A program made the translations under genes and the position numbers. From Bog-793 sp963761425 (lineage in GTDB: Bacteria; Actinomycetota; Acidimicrobiia; Acidimicrobiales; Bog-793): a DNA stretch of 26,596 nucleotides. Positions 1-9,700 of this stretch are shown here, in pieces. The stretch lies in NCBI GenBank assembly GCA_963761425.1, contig CAVXGQ010000001.1, forward strand, positions 1-26,596. The letters are read 5' to 3'. Below the pieces are notes generated by a model. That model saw only the letters and a list, made by a program, of their open reading frames with translations, had not been told where the DNA came from and ran no database searches. Positions within the stretch are counted from its first letter, which is position 1. Each line of letters opens with the position of its first letter.

Positions 1-269
1 AGGTTCGCGCACGGCCTGCGGGCTTTCCAACCGGATCGCATCGCCTAGAGGCGACAGTCTATCTACTCCCCCTTCAAACACCCGGGAGAATTCGACCTCA
101 CTCGAGCCGATCCGGTTCGCTTGGATCCCGAAGAGCCGACGCCGCCTCATCGGATGGGCGCGTCTGAACAAAAGCGCCTGGTCGTCACCTCCGTCCTGTT
201 GCCTTACGTGGGGGACGGAGCACCTCTCGGCTCGTCTCACCGGGCGACCGCGCCGCGAGCGCGACGAAC

Positions 270-1319
270 TCAGTCGAAGAACGCCTGCGCGACGGCGTAC
301 CACTCTGGTGGTACCGTCTTCAGCTCCGCCGTCGCCTCGTCCAGCGATACGACGACGATGTCATCGCCGCGCAGCGCCACCATCTGACCGAAGACGCCGT
401 TGTGCGCGAGCTCTGCCGCTTTCAGGCCGAAACGCGTCGCGAGGACGCGGTCGCGCGGCGTGGGGGTACCTCCACGCTGGACGTAGCCGAGCACGACCAC
501 TCGCGCCTCGAACCCCGTGCGCCGCTCGATCTCCCGCCCCAGCTCCTCACCCACACCGCCGAGGAGGACATGGCCGAAGTGGTCGGTCGTGGGCGCATCG
601 TGGCCCACCAGCTGGCTCTCACCGCTCTCGAATGAGAGCTCGTAGCCTTCGCTGACGACGACCATCGAGGAGGCCCTGCCGCATGCGTGACCTCGGCGCA
701 GCTCTTCGCAGACTGTCTCGACGGTCATCCGCTGCTCGGGGATCAGGACCAGGTCGGCGCCGCCTGCAATGCCGCTCATCAACGCGATCCAACCGGCGTG
801 GCGACCCATCACCTCGACGATCATGACTCGGTGGCGTGACTCGGCCCGGGTGCGCAGACGGTCTATCGCTTCGGTCGCGGTGCTCACCGCCGTGTCGAAG
901 CCGAAGGTGTAGTCGGTGCCGGAGAGGTCGTTGTCGATCGTCTTCGGCACGCCGACGACCGGGAACCCGTGCTCACGGTAGAGCCTGGCGGCCACACCGA
1001 GCGTGTCCTCGCCGCCAATGGCGATGAGCGCGTCCAACTCGCGCTCGTGGGCGTTCTGAAGCAACTTCTCCACGCCGCCCTCGATCTTGTAGGGATTTGT
1101 ACGGCTCGTGCCGATGATCGTGCCCCCGCGCTCGAGAATCTCGGAGACCTGGGCCGGACCGAGGTCGCAGAAGAGCCCGTCGACGAGCCCACGCCAGCCC
1201 TCCAGCACGCCGAGGCAATCCCAACCGGCGACGTCCGAGGCTCGTACGACCGCACGGATGACCGCATTCAGGCCGGGACAGTCGCCACCACCCGTCAGGA
1301 TCCCGACCTTCTTCGGCAT
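270..1319 (-). CDS. pfp: 6-phosphofructokinase, pyrophosphate-dependent type
   Basis: A cytoplasmic glycolytic enzyme of 349 residues that phosphorylates fructose 6-phosphate to fructose 1,6-bisphosphate. The N-terminal GILTGGGDCPGLNAVIR is the PFK phosphoryl-donor loop. PKTIDNDL (residues 125-132) carries the catalytic Asp129, and MGRHAGW (171-177) is the substrate loop. The donor-site motif is GGEDT (102-106), not GGDGS. Asp105 and Lys126 stand where ATP-dependent enzymes have two glycines (Gly104 and Gly124 in E. coli numbering), which in this family marks use of pyrophosphate; the reaction would then be reversible. The start at 1319 is chosen because a GGAGGG ribosome site lies just upstream and homology begins there. 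The frame stays open 219 bases further upstream but that part looks non-coding. The family call is very sure; the donor is inferred from two residues. Confidence 0.95.
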   Translation of the reverse strand: MPKKVGILTGGGDCPGLNAVIRAVVRASDVAGWDCLGVLEGWRGLVDGLFCDLGPAQVSEILERGGTIIGTSRTNPYKIEGGVEKLLQNAHERELDALIAIGGEDTLGVAARLYREHGFPVVGVPKTIDNDLSGTDYTFGFDTAVSTATEAIDRLRTRAESRHRVMIVEVMGRHAGWIALMSGIAGGADLVLIPEQRMTVETVCEELRRGHACGRASSMVVVSEGYELSFESGESQLVGHDAPTTDHFGHVLLGGVGEELGREIERRTGFEARVVVLGYVQRGGTPTPRDRVLATRFGLKAAELAHNGVFGQMVALRGDDIVVVSLDEATAELKTVPPEWYAVAQAFFD

Positions 1320-1837
1320 CGTGCCCTCCTCAGTTCGTGGTTCCCGGCGGCTCGCCTCTGCAGCCACGCCGAGATCGTCGACGGCTCCGCCAGGCACAAC
1401 TGACAAGAGTAGTTGTCTCCTTCGAGGCCATGGCGAGGCGGGTGGCCCAGTGCCCACATGCCGAACATCGGGCGACTCGACGCCGGGACCGAGTTGTGTC
1501 GGGCACTGCAAACGTGTCATGGGTGTTATGCACGTCATCGTCGGGGGTGTCCTTCCCCGCCCTTCAGCTCAATGAATCGGCAGCGCGATCTGTCTCAACT
1601 GAGGTTGGCACGAAGGGCTACAAGCTGGGCCGCGTCAGCGGCGTCGATGCCGATGGTTATCAGCGCGTCGGCTGCCCGGCCGTCGCCGCCAAGGTACGCT
1701 CGCTCGGACGGCCACAATGGTCGCAGCCGCACATCTCGGTAGACCCGAGATGTTGTCGGTGATCGACGAACCCGTAGGGGTACCAAGGCCCGACCAAGTC
1801 GTCGTCACCACTCAGCCGATCCATGGGAAGCTGAGGC
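1320..1837. other. intergenic region between divergent genes
   Basis: About 518 bases between the leftward phosphofructokinase and the rightward membrane protein. It should hold both promoters. I see no convincing gene; short open frames on both strands lack ribosome sites and recognisable motifs. The one clear structure is a perfect dyad at 1731-1753, listed separately. Confidence 0.5.
1731..1753. repeat. perfect 9-bp inverted repeat, 5-base loop
   Basis: ACATCTCGG (1731-1739) and CCGAGATGT (1745-1753) are exact reverse complements separated by TAGAC. It lies 84 bases upstream of the membrane protein start at 1838. No T-run follows on either strand, so an operator for a dimeric regulator or a leader hairpin is more likely than an intrinsic terminator. 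Which of these it is cannot be told from the sequence. Confidence 0.5.
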
Positions 1838-2974
1838 ATGGTTGTCGGCCGTGACCTGGCGGCGCTGGTTGGTGCGCTCCTGATTCTCGCCACCGGATGG
1901 AGTGTGATCGGCACAGTCGTCGTCCCCCGCCGGATCCGCAGCCGGCTTCCGAGGACCGTCGCCATCGCCGTCGATGCGACCTTCCATTTCGTCGCCGACC
2001 ACTTCGACTCCTACGAGCCGCGCGATCGGATTCTGGCTGGCCAGGCCCCGATTCAACTCATCCTGCAGATTGTCGCGTGGCTGGCGGCCTTTGAGGTTGG
2101 CTTCGGGCTGCTGATGTGGCCGTTCGTGGGCGCCGCGGGGCTGTCCGGCGCGTTGGAGCAGGCTGGGTCCGCGCTGTGCACGCTGGGTTACCTGACGCCT
2201 CGCTCCAGCCCTGTGGCAGCACTGGACTCCCTCGCCGCACTCTCCGGTCTGGGCACAGTGGCCCTCCAGATCGGCTACCTCCCCACGCTCTACGCCGCCT
2301 TCAACCGGCGCGAAGCGCTCGTGACGTTGCTGGACTCCCGAGCCGGGGTGCCTTCTTGGGGTCCGGAACTACTGGCCCGCACCCACTACGGGTTGGGCAC
2401 CGGTATCTCGGCCGTGGGAGAGCTGCCAGAGTTATTTGAGGAGTGGGAACGCTGGTCGGCCGACGTGGCCGAGAGCCACACCACCTACCTGACCCTCGTC
2501 AACTTCCGCTCCCCACGAGCGCTCTCCTCCTGGGTGACTGCACAACTGGCCGTGCTCGATGCGGCCGCGCTCTATCTGTCGCTGTTGCCCGACGCTCCTA
2601 GTGCAATATCGGCCCGGCTGTGCTTGCGCGGCGGCTTCACTTGCCTGACGGCCATCGCCCGGGCCAGTGGCTTCGCCATCCCCGACGAGGCCGATCCCAA
2701 CGACGGCATCGCCCTCACCTCCGAGGAATTCCGCGACGCCATCGACCGCTTACGAAAAGTGAACTTTCCCCTCGAGCGCTCGAGCGAAGAGGCGTGGCTC
2801 GACTTCGTAGGTTGGCGGGTCAACTACGAGGCGGCCGCCCACGCCATCGCCCGCGCTGTCGACGCTCCGCCGGCATTGTGGTCGGGACCTCGTCGGCACC
2901 CGATCCCAGTGATCCCGCCGCTCAGGCCGGCGACCTTCCGGGCCGGCAGGCCGCCCCTGCGGGCCCCGGAATAA
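1838..2974 (+). CDS. integral membrane protein with a channel-like pore segment
   Basis: A 378-residue protein. A first membrane helix lies at about residues 7-30. A basic and acidic stretch follows, then a second helix (about 72-95), a short amphipathic segment ending in SALCTLGYLTP (111-121), and a third helix (about 127-152). This resembles the helix, pore loop, helix plan of potassium-channel-like proteins, but the GYG filter is not present: LGYLT stands in its place. The remaining 220 residues are soluble, mainly helical and probably cytoplasmic, with a proline- and arginine-rich end. A weak GGAAG lies 12 bases before the ATG. The gene stands alone between the dyad and osmC. I do not recognise a named family; an ion-channel role is only a structural guess. 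Confidence 0.75.
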   Translation: MVVGRDLAALVGALLILATGWSVIGTVVVPRRIRSRLPRTVAIAVDATFHFVADHFDSYEPRDRILAGQAPIQLILQIVAWLAAFEVGFGLLMWPFVGAAGLSGALEQAGSALCTLGYLTPRSSPVAALDSLAALSGLGTVALQIGYLPTLYAAFNRREALVTLLDSRAGVPSWGPELLARTHYGLGTGISAVGELPELFEEWERWSADVAESHTTYLTLVNFRSPRALSSWVTAQLAVLDAAALYLSLLPDAPSAISARLCLRGGFTCLTAIARASGFAIPDEADPNDGIALTSEEFRDAIDRLRKVNFPLERSSEEAWLDFVGWRVNYEAAAHAIARAVDAPPALWSGPRRHPIPVIPPLRPATFRAGRPPLRAPE

Positions 2975-3126
2975 AGGGGCGAGCTGTTGTTCGCTCATGA
3001 CATCCGGGTACTGGAGACGGGCGAAACCGACGGATTTTTCACCGAGGGCGAGTCGTCAACAGTTCATCTCTTGAGAGTGGACGATTCTCACCAAGACAGC
3101 GACCACAACACAGCAAGGAGGCCTTC

Positions 3127-3552
3127 ATGCCGGCAAAGGGAAGCGCTGAGTGGAAAGGCAACGTGCCCACTGGTACTGGCACGTTCAGCGCGGGTGACAC
3201 CATCAGCGGCGGCTACACCTACAAGTCCCGTTTTAAGGACGGACCCGGGTCCAACCCGGAGCAGCTGATCGCGGCGGCACACGCCGCCTGCTTCTCGATG
3301 GCCCTTGCCGACCTCCTCGCCAATTCGGGCCATCCACCGGACTCGGTGCACACCGACGCCACGGTCACCCTGAGGCCTGTCGATGGTTCCCCGACTATCA
3401 CCAAGATCGAACTGGTCACGGTGGGACGGGTGCCGGGCATCGACGAGCCCACCTTCGTGGAGAAGGCCTTGGCCGCCAAGGTGGGCTGTCCGGTGAGCAG
3501 GGCATTGGCCGGGGTGCCAGACATCATCCTCGACGCTTCCCTGGTCCGGTAG
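3127..3552 (+). CDS. osmC: OsmC-family peroxidase
   Basis: A cytoplasmic thiol peroxidase of 141 residues that reduces organic hydroperoxides. It has the family's usual length and plan: an N-terminal beta region (SAEWKGNVPTGTGTFS), then NPEQLIAAAHAACFSMAL with the peroxidatic Cys55, and a second redox cysteine, Cys121, in VGCPVSRAL. Both catalytic cysteines are present. A strong AAGGAGG site ends 5 bases before the ATG. The remnant of a thiolase begins 14 bases after its stop, so the two may once have been co-transcribed. The short IR TGAGA/TCTCA near 3072-3090 upstream is too weak to call an operator. OsmC is favoured over Ohr by the overall sequence; the Ohr/OsmC superfamily itself is certain. 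Confidence 0.93.
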   Translation: MPAKGSAEWKGNVPTGTGTFSAGDTISGGYTYKSRFKDGPGSNPEQLIAAAHAACFSMALADLLANSGHPPDSVHTDATVTLRPVDGSPTITKIELVTVGRVPGIDEPTFVEKALAAKVGCPVSRALAGVPDIILDASLVR

Positions 3553-3566
3553 GAAGGAACCATCCA

Positions 3567-4275
3567 ATGACCGAGGCATTCATCCTTGGCGGCCAACGAA
3601 CGCCGATCGGGCGCTACGGCGGCTCGCTGTCGCACCTGCGCACCGATGATCTCCTGGGGCAGACCATGGTGGGGGCCTGCGAACATGTCGGCTCCCGCTG
3701 GACCGGATCGAGGACGTCACGGTTGGCTGTGTGAACGTCGCTCACGAAGGCATGGGAGACATCGCCCGTTGGGGCGCCTTGGCCGCGGGCTTCCCGGACT
3801 CGGTACCGGCTGTCACCGTCAATCGATTCTGCGCTTCATCGTTCACCGGCGCCATCAACATCGCCCACGCCATCCGAAGCAACGAAATTGGCATCGGCCT
3901 GGCGGCCGGGGTCGAGTCGATGTCGCGCTCGGGATAGGCCCAGATGAAGGGCGACGCGCCATTCAGCCCGCGCGGTCCCATCCTTTTACTCGACACCATG
4001 TGGGCCGGAGCCGGTGGGCCACTGAATCCCGTACTCGTCGCGCGAAACGCCCACGTCGAGATGATCAAAACGGCGCAGAATGTCTCCGACCGCTACGACT
4101 GACCCGGGAGGAGATCGATGCCTTCGCCTTGCGCTCGTACCAGCATGCCGGGGCGGCCCGCGATTCGGGAAGTAGACCTACAGAAGAGGTTCCCGTGGAC
4201 GGCAAAGACTCTCGCCGCAAAGCTGGAACTTGCGACCGCCAAGACGCGGGCTCTGCGATGGAAGCTCGGTACTGA
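3567..4275 (+). pseudogene. decayed acetyl-CoA acetyltransferase (thiolase)
   Basis: The ATG at 3567 opens a normal thiolase N-terminus (MTEAFILGGQRTPIGRYGG), preceded by an AGGAAGG site. The frame breaks near 3691, where one base is missing; the next frame reads LPLDRIEDVTVGCVNVAHEG. It continues through VTVNRFCASS, which holds the nucleophilic cysteine, and AGVESMSRSG. A TAG at 3935 stands where thiolases usually have Trp. The same frame then reads on through AQMKGDAPFSPRGP to NVSDRYD. A second missing base near 4099 shifts to LTREEIDAFALRSYQHAG. Similarity fades after about residue 230 of roughly 390, so the C-terminal half with the catalytic His and second Cys is gone. Two frameshifts, one nonsense codon and the truncation together argue for true decay rather than sequencing error. 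Confidence 0.88.
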
Positions 4276-4422
4276 CAACGATCCCGGCTGCACGCATGAC
4301 TTTGTGTTCGGCTCGCAGCGCCATCGAATGTTCTCCGACAACGCGCATTCGCGCCTGCGAGACGCTCTGCAAGCGCTATGCGCTTGCTCGCTTGCCCAAC
4401 TCGAACCTGAAATCCCAGCTAG

Positions 4423-4497
4423 CGCGCTCGGAGGGACTCGAACCCCCAACCTTCTGATCCGTAGTCAGATGCTCTGTCCAAATTGAGCTACGAGCGC
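4423..4497 (-). tRNA. tRNA-Arg (anticodon ACG)
   Basis: Read on the minus strand, the gene folds into a full cloverleaf. The acceptor GCGCTCG (from 4497) pairs perfectly with CGAGCGC (ending 4424). The anticodon stem is TCTGA/TCAGA with loop CTACGGA, giving anticodon ACG. The T-arm is GGGGGTTCGAGTCCCTC. The discriminator is G at 4423 and CCA is not encoded. The ACG anticodon would be edited to ICG. Its 3' end faces the broken end of the thiolase remnant, 147 bases away. Confidence 0.95.
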
Positions 4498-4617
4498 AGC
4501 TCACCTCGCGTACGCCATCATGCTGCGCGACCGCGGGACCTTGTGAGTCCTGGATCCTACCCGGGCCCGCACTCCTTGTAGAGAGGCCCCAGGCCGGACC
4601 TGGTACGGTCCGACATC

Positions 4618-5715
4618 GTGGCTGGTTTTGCCACCGAGAGCGTTCCGCGGCCCAAGACGGCGACGGAACTCGCCTCGATGGCGATCCGTCTGGCCTTCGG
4701 AAACTATCGGGCCCTAGTCAGCGCCGTCGTCGTGGTCCTCGCGCCGACATTCGTCATCGGTGGCGCGGCCCTCGGATACTGGTGGGCGAACAGCGCGACA
4801 CGTCTGAACCCGACGGGGGCCGCGCGCCTGGCGGAGTTGACCGGTCTTGTCGTGTTGGTTCTCGGAAATCTCCTCGCCCAGGCGGCTGGCGCGCAGGTCG
4901 CGACCAGCGTTGCCGTGGGCCGTCCGGCGGATTGGCGCCGATCGAGGCAGGTTGCCGCGGCGCGAGCCGGCGCGGCCGTCACGGTCAGCATCGAGGTCGG
5001 CGTGCTGTGCAGCCTGGGGCTGGTGCTGTTCATCCTGCCGGGCGTCTACCTGTGGATCAGTTGGCTTGTCGTGATGCCCGTGGTCGTTCTGGAGGGGTGT
5101 TCTGGCCGCGAGGCACTCAGCCGGTCGTCGTATCTCGTCAAGGGGAGATGGTGGTCCGTCTTCGGTGGTTACCTGATGGTTGAGTTGTTCCTGGTGATCT
5201 GGGCGATCGTCGCCAGCACCGCTATCGGGTTCGTTTTTCACGGTTCTTCCGCGAGCCAGACCGTCGTCGAACAGCTCGCTTCGGTGTTCATCGAACTCGC
5301 CCTGTCCCCCATAGTCGTCATGTTCGTCGTCATCGCCTATCTCGATCTGCGACTGGGCAAGGAAGGGATCTCGCCGGCCGACGTTGCCCGAGAAGCGGAG
5401 TTCGTGTCAGGTGCCGCAGGCGAAGGGGCGACGCCGACCGGCCTGTGGTGGGGCGGGGACACCGTCGGCGACACACCGTCGTGGCAGACACCGGCGCACC
5501 CTTCGTCGGGGCCAGCGCCGGGTCCGTCGTGGCCGGCCGCGACTCCCTACGAGGCGCCTGACACCAGAGATCGGCAGGGAAAGCCGGCAGGCTGGCCGGC
5601 CCCTTCGCCGAAGCCGCCGGCTCCGGGCGATGCGGCGCCCCACCGCGACGCTTCGACACCGGGGGACATCGGCCCGCCGTCAGACGAGACGCCCGGGACG
5701 GCGGAGGATTCGTGA
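4618..5715 (+). CDS. multi-pass membrane protein with proline-rich cytoplasmic tail
   Basis: A 365-residue protein. The N-terminal 250 residues hold about six membrane helices, at roughly 32-54, 74-95, 120-140, 143-159, 184-206 and 222-243. The segment from PGVYLWISWLVVMPVVV through REALSRSSYLVKGRWW is typical of the glycerophosphodiester-phosphodiesterase membrane-domain and YciC-like group, whose function is unknown. Residues 265-365 are a low-complexity tail rich in Pro, Gly, Ala, Asp and Ser. The start is a GTG with no ribosome site; TACGGT lies 8 bases before it, so the message may be leaderless. ATG at 4678 is an alternative that would shorten the N-terminus by 20 residues. A methyltransferase follows 58 bases downstream on the same strand. 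Confidence 0.8.
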   Translation: MAGFATESVPRPKTATELASMAIRLAFGNYRALVSAVVVVLAPTFVIGGAALGYWWANSATRLNPTGAARLAELTGLVVLVLGNLLAQAAGAQVATSVAVGRPADWRRSRQVAAARAGAAVTVSIEVGVLCSLGLVLFILPGVYLWISWLVVMPVVVLEGCSGREALSRSSYLVKGRWWSVFGGYLMVELFLVIWAIVASTAIGFVFHGSSASQTVVEQLASVFIELALSPIVVMFVVIAYLDLRLGKEGISPADVAREAEFVSGAAGEGATPTGLWWGGDTVGDTPSWQTPAHPSSGPAPGPSWPAATPYEAPDTRDRQGKPAGWPAPSPKPPAPGDAAPHRDASTPGDIGPPSDETPGTAEDS

Positions 5716-5773
5716 GGGTGAGACTTCGACGAGGCGCTGTGCCGAATGCGGCGACTGCACCGCCGCGGCCCCA

Positions 5774-6481
5774 ATGACCGAAGCGTGTCGATCGCGGAGG
5801 TTTTGGAATCACGCGGCGCAGAACAATGCCGCGTGGTACGTATCGACGGGCCACCTCCAGGAGACGGAGGAGTTCTTCCGCCAGGGTGCCGCCGAGGCCG
5901 ATGCTTTTCTGGCGTTTTGCGACGTGGCTCCCCAGCCGCGTGCGGCTGTGCTGGAGATTGGGTGTGGTGTCGGCCGGATGACCCTTCGACTCGCCGAATT
6001 GTTTGGGAGCGTCACCGCCGTCGATGTAAGCGAAGAGATGCTTCGCCGGTGTCGTGACAACCTTCGGTCCCACTCCAACGTCATCTACCGGTTGGTCGAC
6101 GGAGACGGCTTCTTGGACGGAATTGGAGACGGAACGGTCGACGTCGTGTTCTCCTACATCACCTTCCAGCACCTCCCGAGCGTGGCCACTCAGTTGCGAT
6201 ACTTCGAAGAGTCCGCCCGAGTTCTGAAGGCGGGGGGGAAGATGGCGGTCCAGATCCGCTCGACAACCCCCGTCGCCGTCGCACTGAGCTACGCGGGGCA
6301 TCTCGCACACCTGACGAAGGGTCGGCGGACACTGAACCGTTCTTGGCGTGGATCGCGGGTCAAGGCCTCGGCGGTCGTCGAGTGCCTTCGTGAGCGGGGT
6401 GTCTCGGCGATGATCCGACCTTGGACCCACCATGCTCGCTGGAGCCCCATGCAGTGGTGGGTGGTGGGCACCAAGAGCTGA
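5774..6481 (+). CDS. class I SAM-dependent methyltransferase
   Basis: A 235-residue cytoplasmic protein. Motif I is VLEIGCGVGRMTLRLAE (about residues 59-75), which binds S-adenosylmethionine. The acidic end of strand 2 is VDVSEEML (83-90). VDVVFSYITFQHLP (122-135) is the post-II strand, and ARVLKAGGKMAVQI (148-161) is motif III. The N-terminal FWNHAAQNNAAWYVSTG is typical of small-molecule methyltransferases in actinobacteria. The substrate cannot be told. The ATG at 5774 is the first in-frame start after the preceding gene's stop that leaves the RFW box intact, but no ribosome site is evident, so translation may be coupled to the upstream gene or start elsewhere. Confidence 0.85.
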   Translation: MTEACRSRRFWNHAAQNNAAWYVSTGHLQETEEFFRQGAAEADAFLAFCDVAPQPRAAVLEIGCGVGRMTLRLAELFGSVTAVDVSEEMLRRCRDNLRSHSNVIYRLVDGDGFLDGIGDGTVDVVFSYITFQHLPSVATQLRYFEESARVLKAGGKMAVQIRSTTPVAVALSYAGHLAHLTKGRRTLNRSWRGSRVKASAVVECLRERGVSAMIRPWTHHARWSPMQWWVVGTKS

Positions 6482-6533
6482 GCGAGCGAACAAGGCGTGA
6501 CGGCCCGTCACGGTGCGTGTTGCGGTTCGTTGG

Positions 6534-6622
6534 CGGAGAGGGAGGGATTTGAACCCTCGGACCCGGTTTCCCAGGTCAACTCATTAGCAGTGAGCCCGAT
6601 TCGGCCGCTCTCGCACCTCTCC
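6534..6622 (-). tRNA. tRNA-Ser (anticodon GCU)
   Basis: On the minus strand the acceptor GGAGAGG (from 6622) pairs with CCTCTCC ending at 6535, with G discriminator at 6534 and no encoded CCA. The anticodon stem is GCTCA/TGAGT around loop CTGCTAA, giving GCT. A long variable arm (about TTGACCTGGGAAACCGGGTC) marks the serine class. The T-arm is GAGGGTTCAAATCCCTC. The gene lies between the methyltransferase and the sedolisin, antisense to both. Confidence 0.95.
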
Positions 6623-6786
6623 CAACGTGCGCTTCGGTCCGGCGGCGTCTCGACCACGAGGACCGAACCAAGGGTAGTCAAGTCGAGCTGATCAAGCTGT
6701 TAGCCGAGGGCTCGTCGGGAGCCCGAACGGGTATCGTCGGCAGCCGCAGGCTGAAACGGCCCCTAACCGGCATGCGAGGAGAACCC

Positions 6787-9700
6787 TTGTCGCTATCGGC
6801 GCAGACGTCCGGCGCGGGTCGTTCGGGGACGGGCTCCGGCGGCGCGCTCTTACGCCGGGTAACTCGCCATCCGGGGCGAACCATCGGTTGTCTAGTCCTA
6901 TTTCTCCTGTTGTCGCCGCTCGCCGTCCCGGCGTCGGGAGTGTCGCCTCCGGTGGCCCGGGCGATCCCCCGGGCCATGTCCCTGGTCGCGATCGGTAAAG
7001 TGCCGAGCCGGCCGCCCGGGGCTCAGCGAGCCGGGCTGCTTAGCCGGGCGCGGGTGATCTCATTCGATCTGGCTTTGCGACCGCGCCACCCGGAAGCGCT
7101 CAGCTCGTACGCCGAAGCGGTGTCGACACCCGGTTCGCCCCTTTATCACCGCTATCTCACCCCGGCGAGGTTCGCCGCTGAGTTTGGTCCTACGACTGCG
7201 AGCACGACCGCGGTCGAGCGGGCTCTGCGAGAATCGCGACTGCGCGTCGGGGCGGTGTCGACAAACGGCCTCATGGTTTCGGTGACTGGAACCGTCAGCG
7301 AGGTCGACGCCGCCTTTCACACCCGGCTTGTCGCTTACCGCCTGGCGAAGGGTGGGACCGGTTGGGCCCCAACGACGGCTCCTCGTCTTCCCCGTTGGAT
7401 GGCGCATGTCGTCTCGGGGGTTCTCGGCCTTGACAATCTCGTCGTTCCTCATTCGTTCATGTTGCGCTCACGCCACGAGCGTTCTGCTGCCGGCACCGAT
7501 GCCATCACGTCGACCGCGGTCAAAAGAGAGCGGGGGACGCCGCAGGCCTGTGCGGCCGCGTCGGCGACCGCGGCTGCCAACAATGGCTGGACCGAGGACG
7601 AGGTCGCCAAGGCCTACGGCCTGACCGGCCTCTACGCGGCCGGTGGCCTCGGCGCAGGCCAGACGATCGGGGTGCTCGAACTCGAGCCCTTCCTTGCCAG
7701 CGACATCGCCACCTTCGATGAGTGCTTCTTCGGTCCGGGGCACACCACCGTCATCCGGACCATCCCGGTCGACGGGTTCGACCTGCACGGCGCGGGGACC
7801 GGAGAGGCGGTCATCGACCTCGAGACGCTGGCCGCCCTGGCGCCGAAGGCGCGCCTTGACGTCTACGAGGCCCCGAACACCTCGTTCGGGCCGATCGACG
7901 CTTACAACGCGATGGTGAGCGCCGACCAGGCGAACATCTTGTCGACGAGCTGGGGCGCGTGCGAGACCTCGCTGCAGGTCTCCGCCCCGGGAACCCAACA
8001 GATCGAGAACTACATCTTCGAAGAGGCGGCGGCGCAGGGCCAGACGGTGTTCGCCTCCTCGGGCGACACGGGGTCGGACGACTGCGGGGGAACCCAGTTC
8101 TCATCCACCAAACCCGTGCGGCCCTACGTGTCCGTCGACGACCCGGCCTCTCAGCCCTACGTCGTGGGGGTCGGGGGGACTTCGCTCCGATCCGACACGC
8201 CACCGCTCGGAAGTGACGGGGAGCGCGTCTGGAATGACGGCGCATCGGGAGGGGGGACCGGGGGCGGGGTGTCGAACTCCTGGGCGAGCCCGGTGTGGCA
8301 GGCGCAGTCCGGGGTCCGAGGTATCGGGGATGCGGTGAACCGGCTGGTTCCCGACGTGAGTTCGGCGGCGGACGAAGATCGAGGGCTCACCTTCTACAGC
8401 GCCAGCTTCGAGTCTTCGTCCGGTTCGTCGCCGGGGTTGCCTGTGTCGAGCTCGGGGTGGTCCACGATCGGCGGGACGTCGATCTCCGCGCCGACGTGGG
8501 CCGCGATCGTCGCGGATATCGCGTCGGGTGGCGCCTGCAGTACGCTTCCGGTGACGGCAGGCGGGCACGACCTCGGTTTTGTTGCTCCGGAGCTCTATGC
8601 CGTCGCGGCTTCGAGCTACGCGACGTCCTTCAACGACATCACCATCGGCAACAACGACGTGTTCGATCTGGGGCTCGGCTACGAGGCCGGACCCGGGTAC
8701 GACCTCGCTTCCGGTCTCGGTTCCCCGATCGTCACCGACCCCTCGGGCGGAGGACTGGCGACCGAGCTCTGCGCGGTCGCGACTGCTAGTGGCGTCGCCC
8801 TTCCGACCCCGCTCGTAACCGGCGTGGCTCCGGGATACGGCCCGACGTCGGGCGGTAACGCCGTCACCTTGACCGGTACGGGCTTTTCGGCCCCGGGCAC
8901 CACCGTCCACGTCGAGTTCGGCACCTCGGTCGCGGCCATCGACACCGTCTCGCCGACCGCCATCACGGTGACCACGCCCCCGTCGGACCTGCCACCGGGT
9001 ACCGCGGCGGTGGGCGCCGCGGGATCCGTCGAGATCTCGGTCACGGTCACCGGCGGCTCCGGCGAGGCGACGAGCCCGACAACCCTGGCCTCGCTCTACC
9101 ACTACGTCGCCGAGAACGCCTCAAGCCTGGCGGCACCGAGCGTGGCGGCGATCGGTCCGTCCGCGGGGAACGTGAGAGGTGGTCACACGGTGACCATCTG
9201 GGGGAGTGGCTTCGCCGCCGGTGGTGCGCCGTCGGTCCGGTTCGGGGGGGTCGCGTCATCCCGGGTCACCGTCGTCCACAACGACGAGATCAGGGCGCGC
9301 GTACCTGCCGAGTCCCCCGCGACCGCCTGCGCCACCGGAGCTAGCTTCGACGCCTCGACCGTGTGCCAGGTTCAGGTCGTCGTCGCCACGGCGGAAGGCT
9401 CGAGTGCGACGGAATCGATCCTGCCGGCACAGGTCGGGCGGATCCACTTTGATCCGCTGGGGGTGATCGAGCCGAAACGGGGCACCGAGGAGGCGCCGGC
9501 GGCGACGGAGTACGACTACGTTCCGACCCCGAGGGTGACGCTGGTCGTGGCCGGGAGATCCTCTGCGTCGCCCGTGCGCATCTTCGGATCGGGCTTCTCG
9601 GCTCTCTCCTTGGATTGGGTGAACCTCGGGTCGGCGACCTCGGTGGAAAGCGAGCAGACGAAGATCGACTACGTCACGCCGACCTCGATCGTCGTCACGC

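Noticed and set aside
1595..1786. Minus-strand open frame with a protein-like C-terminus (AADALITIGIDAADAAQLVAL)
   Set aside because: It has no ribosome site, no recognisable family and is only 63 codons. Its composition is what GC-rich non-coding DNA gives.
2975..3126. OhrR or OxyR operator before osmC
   Set aside because: Only a 5-bp TGAGA/TCTCA repeat is present, which is too short and unlike either consensus.
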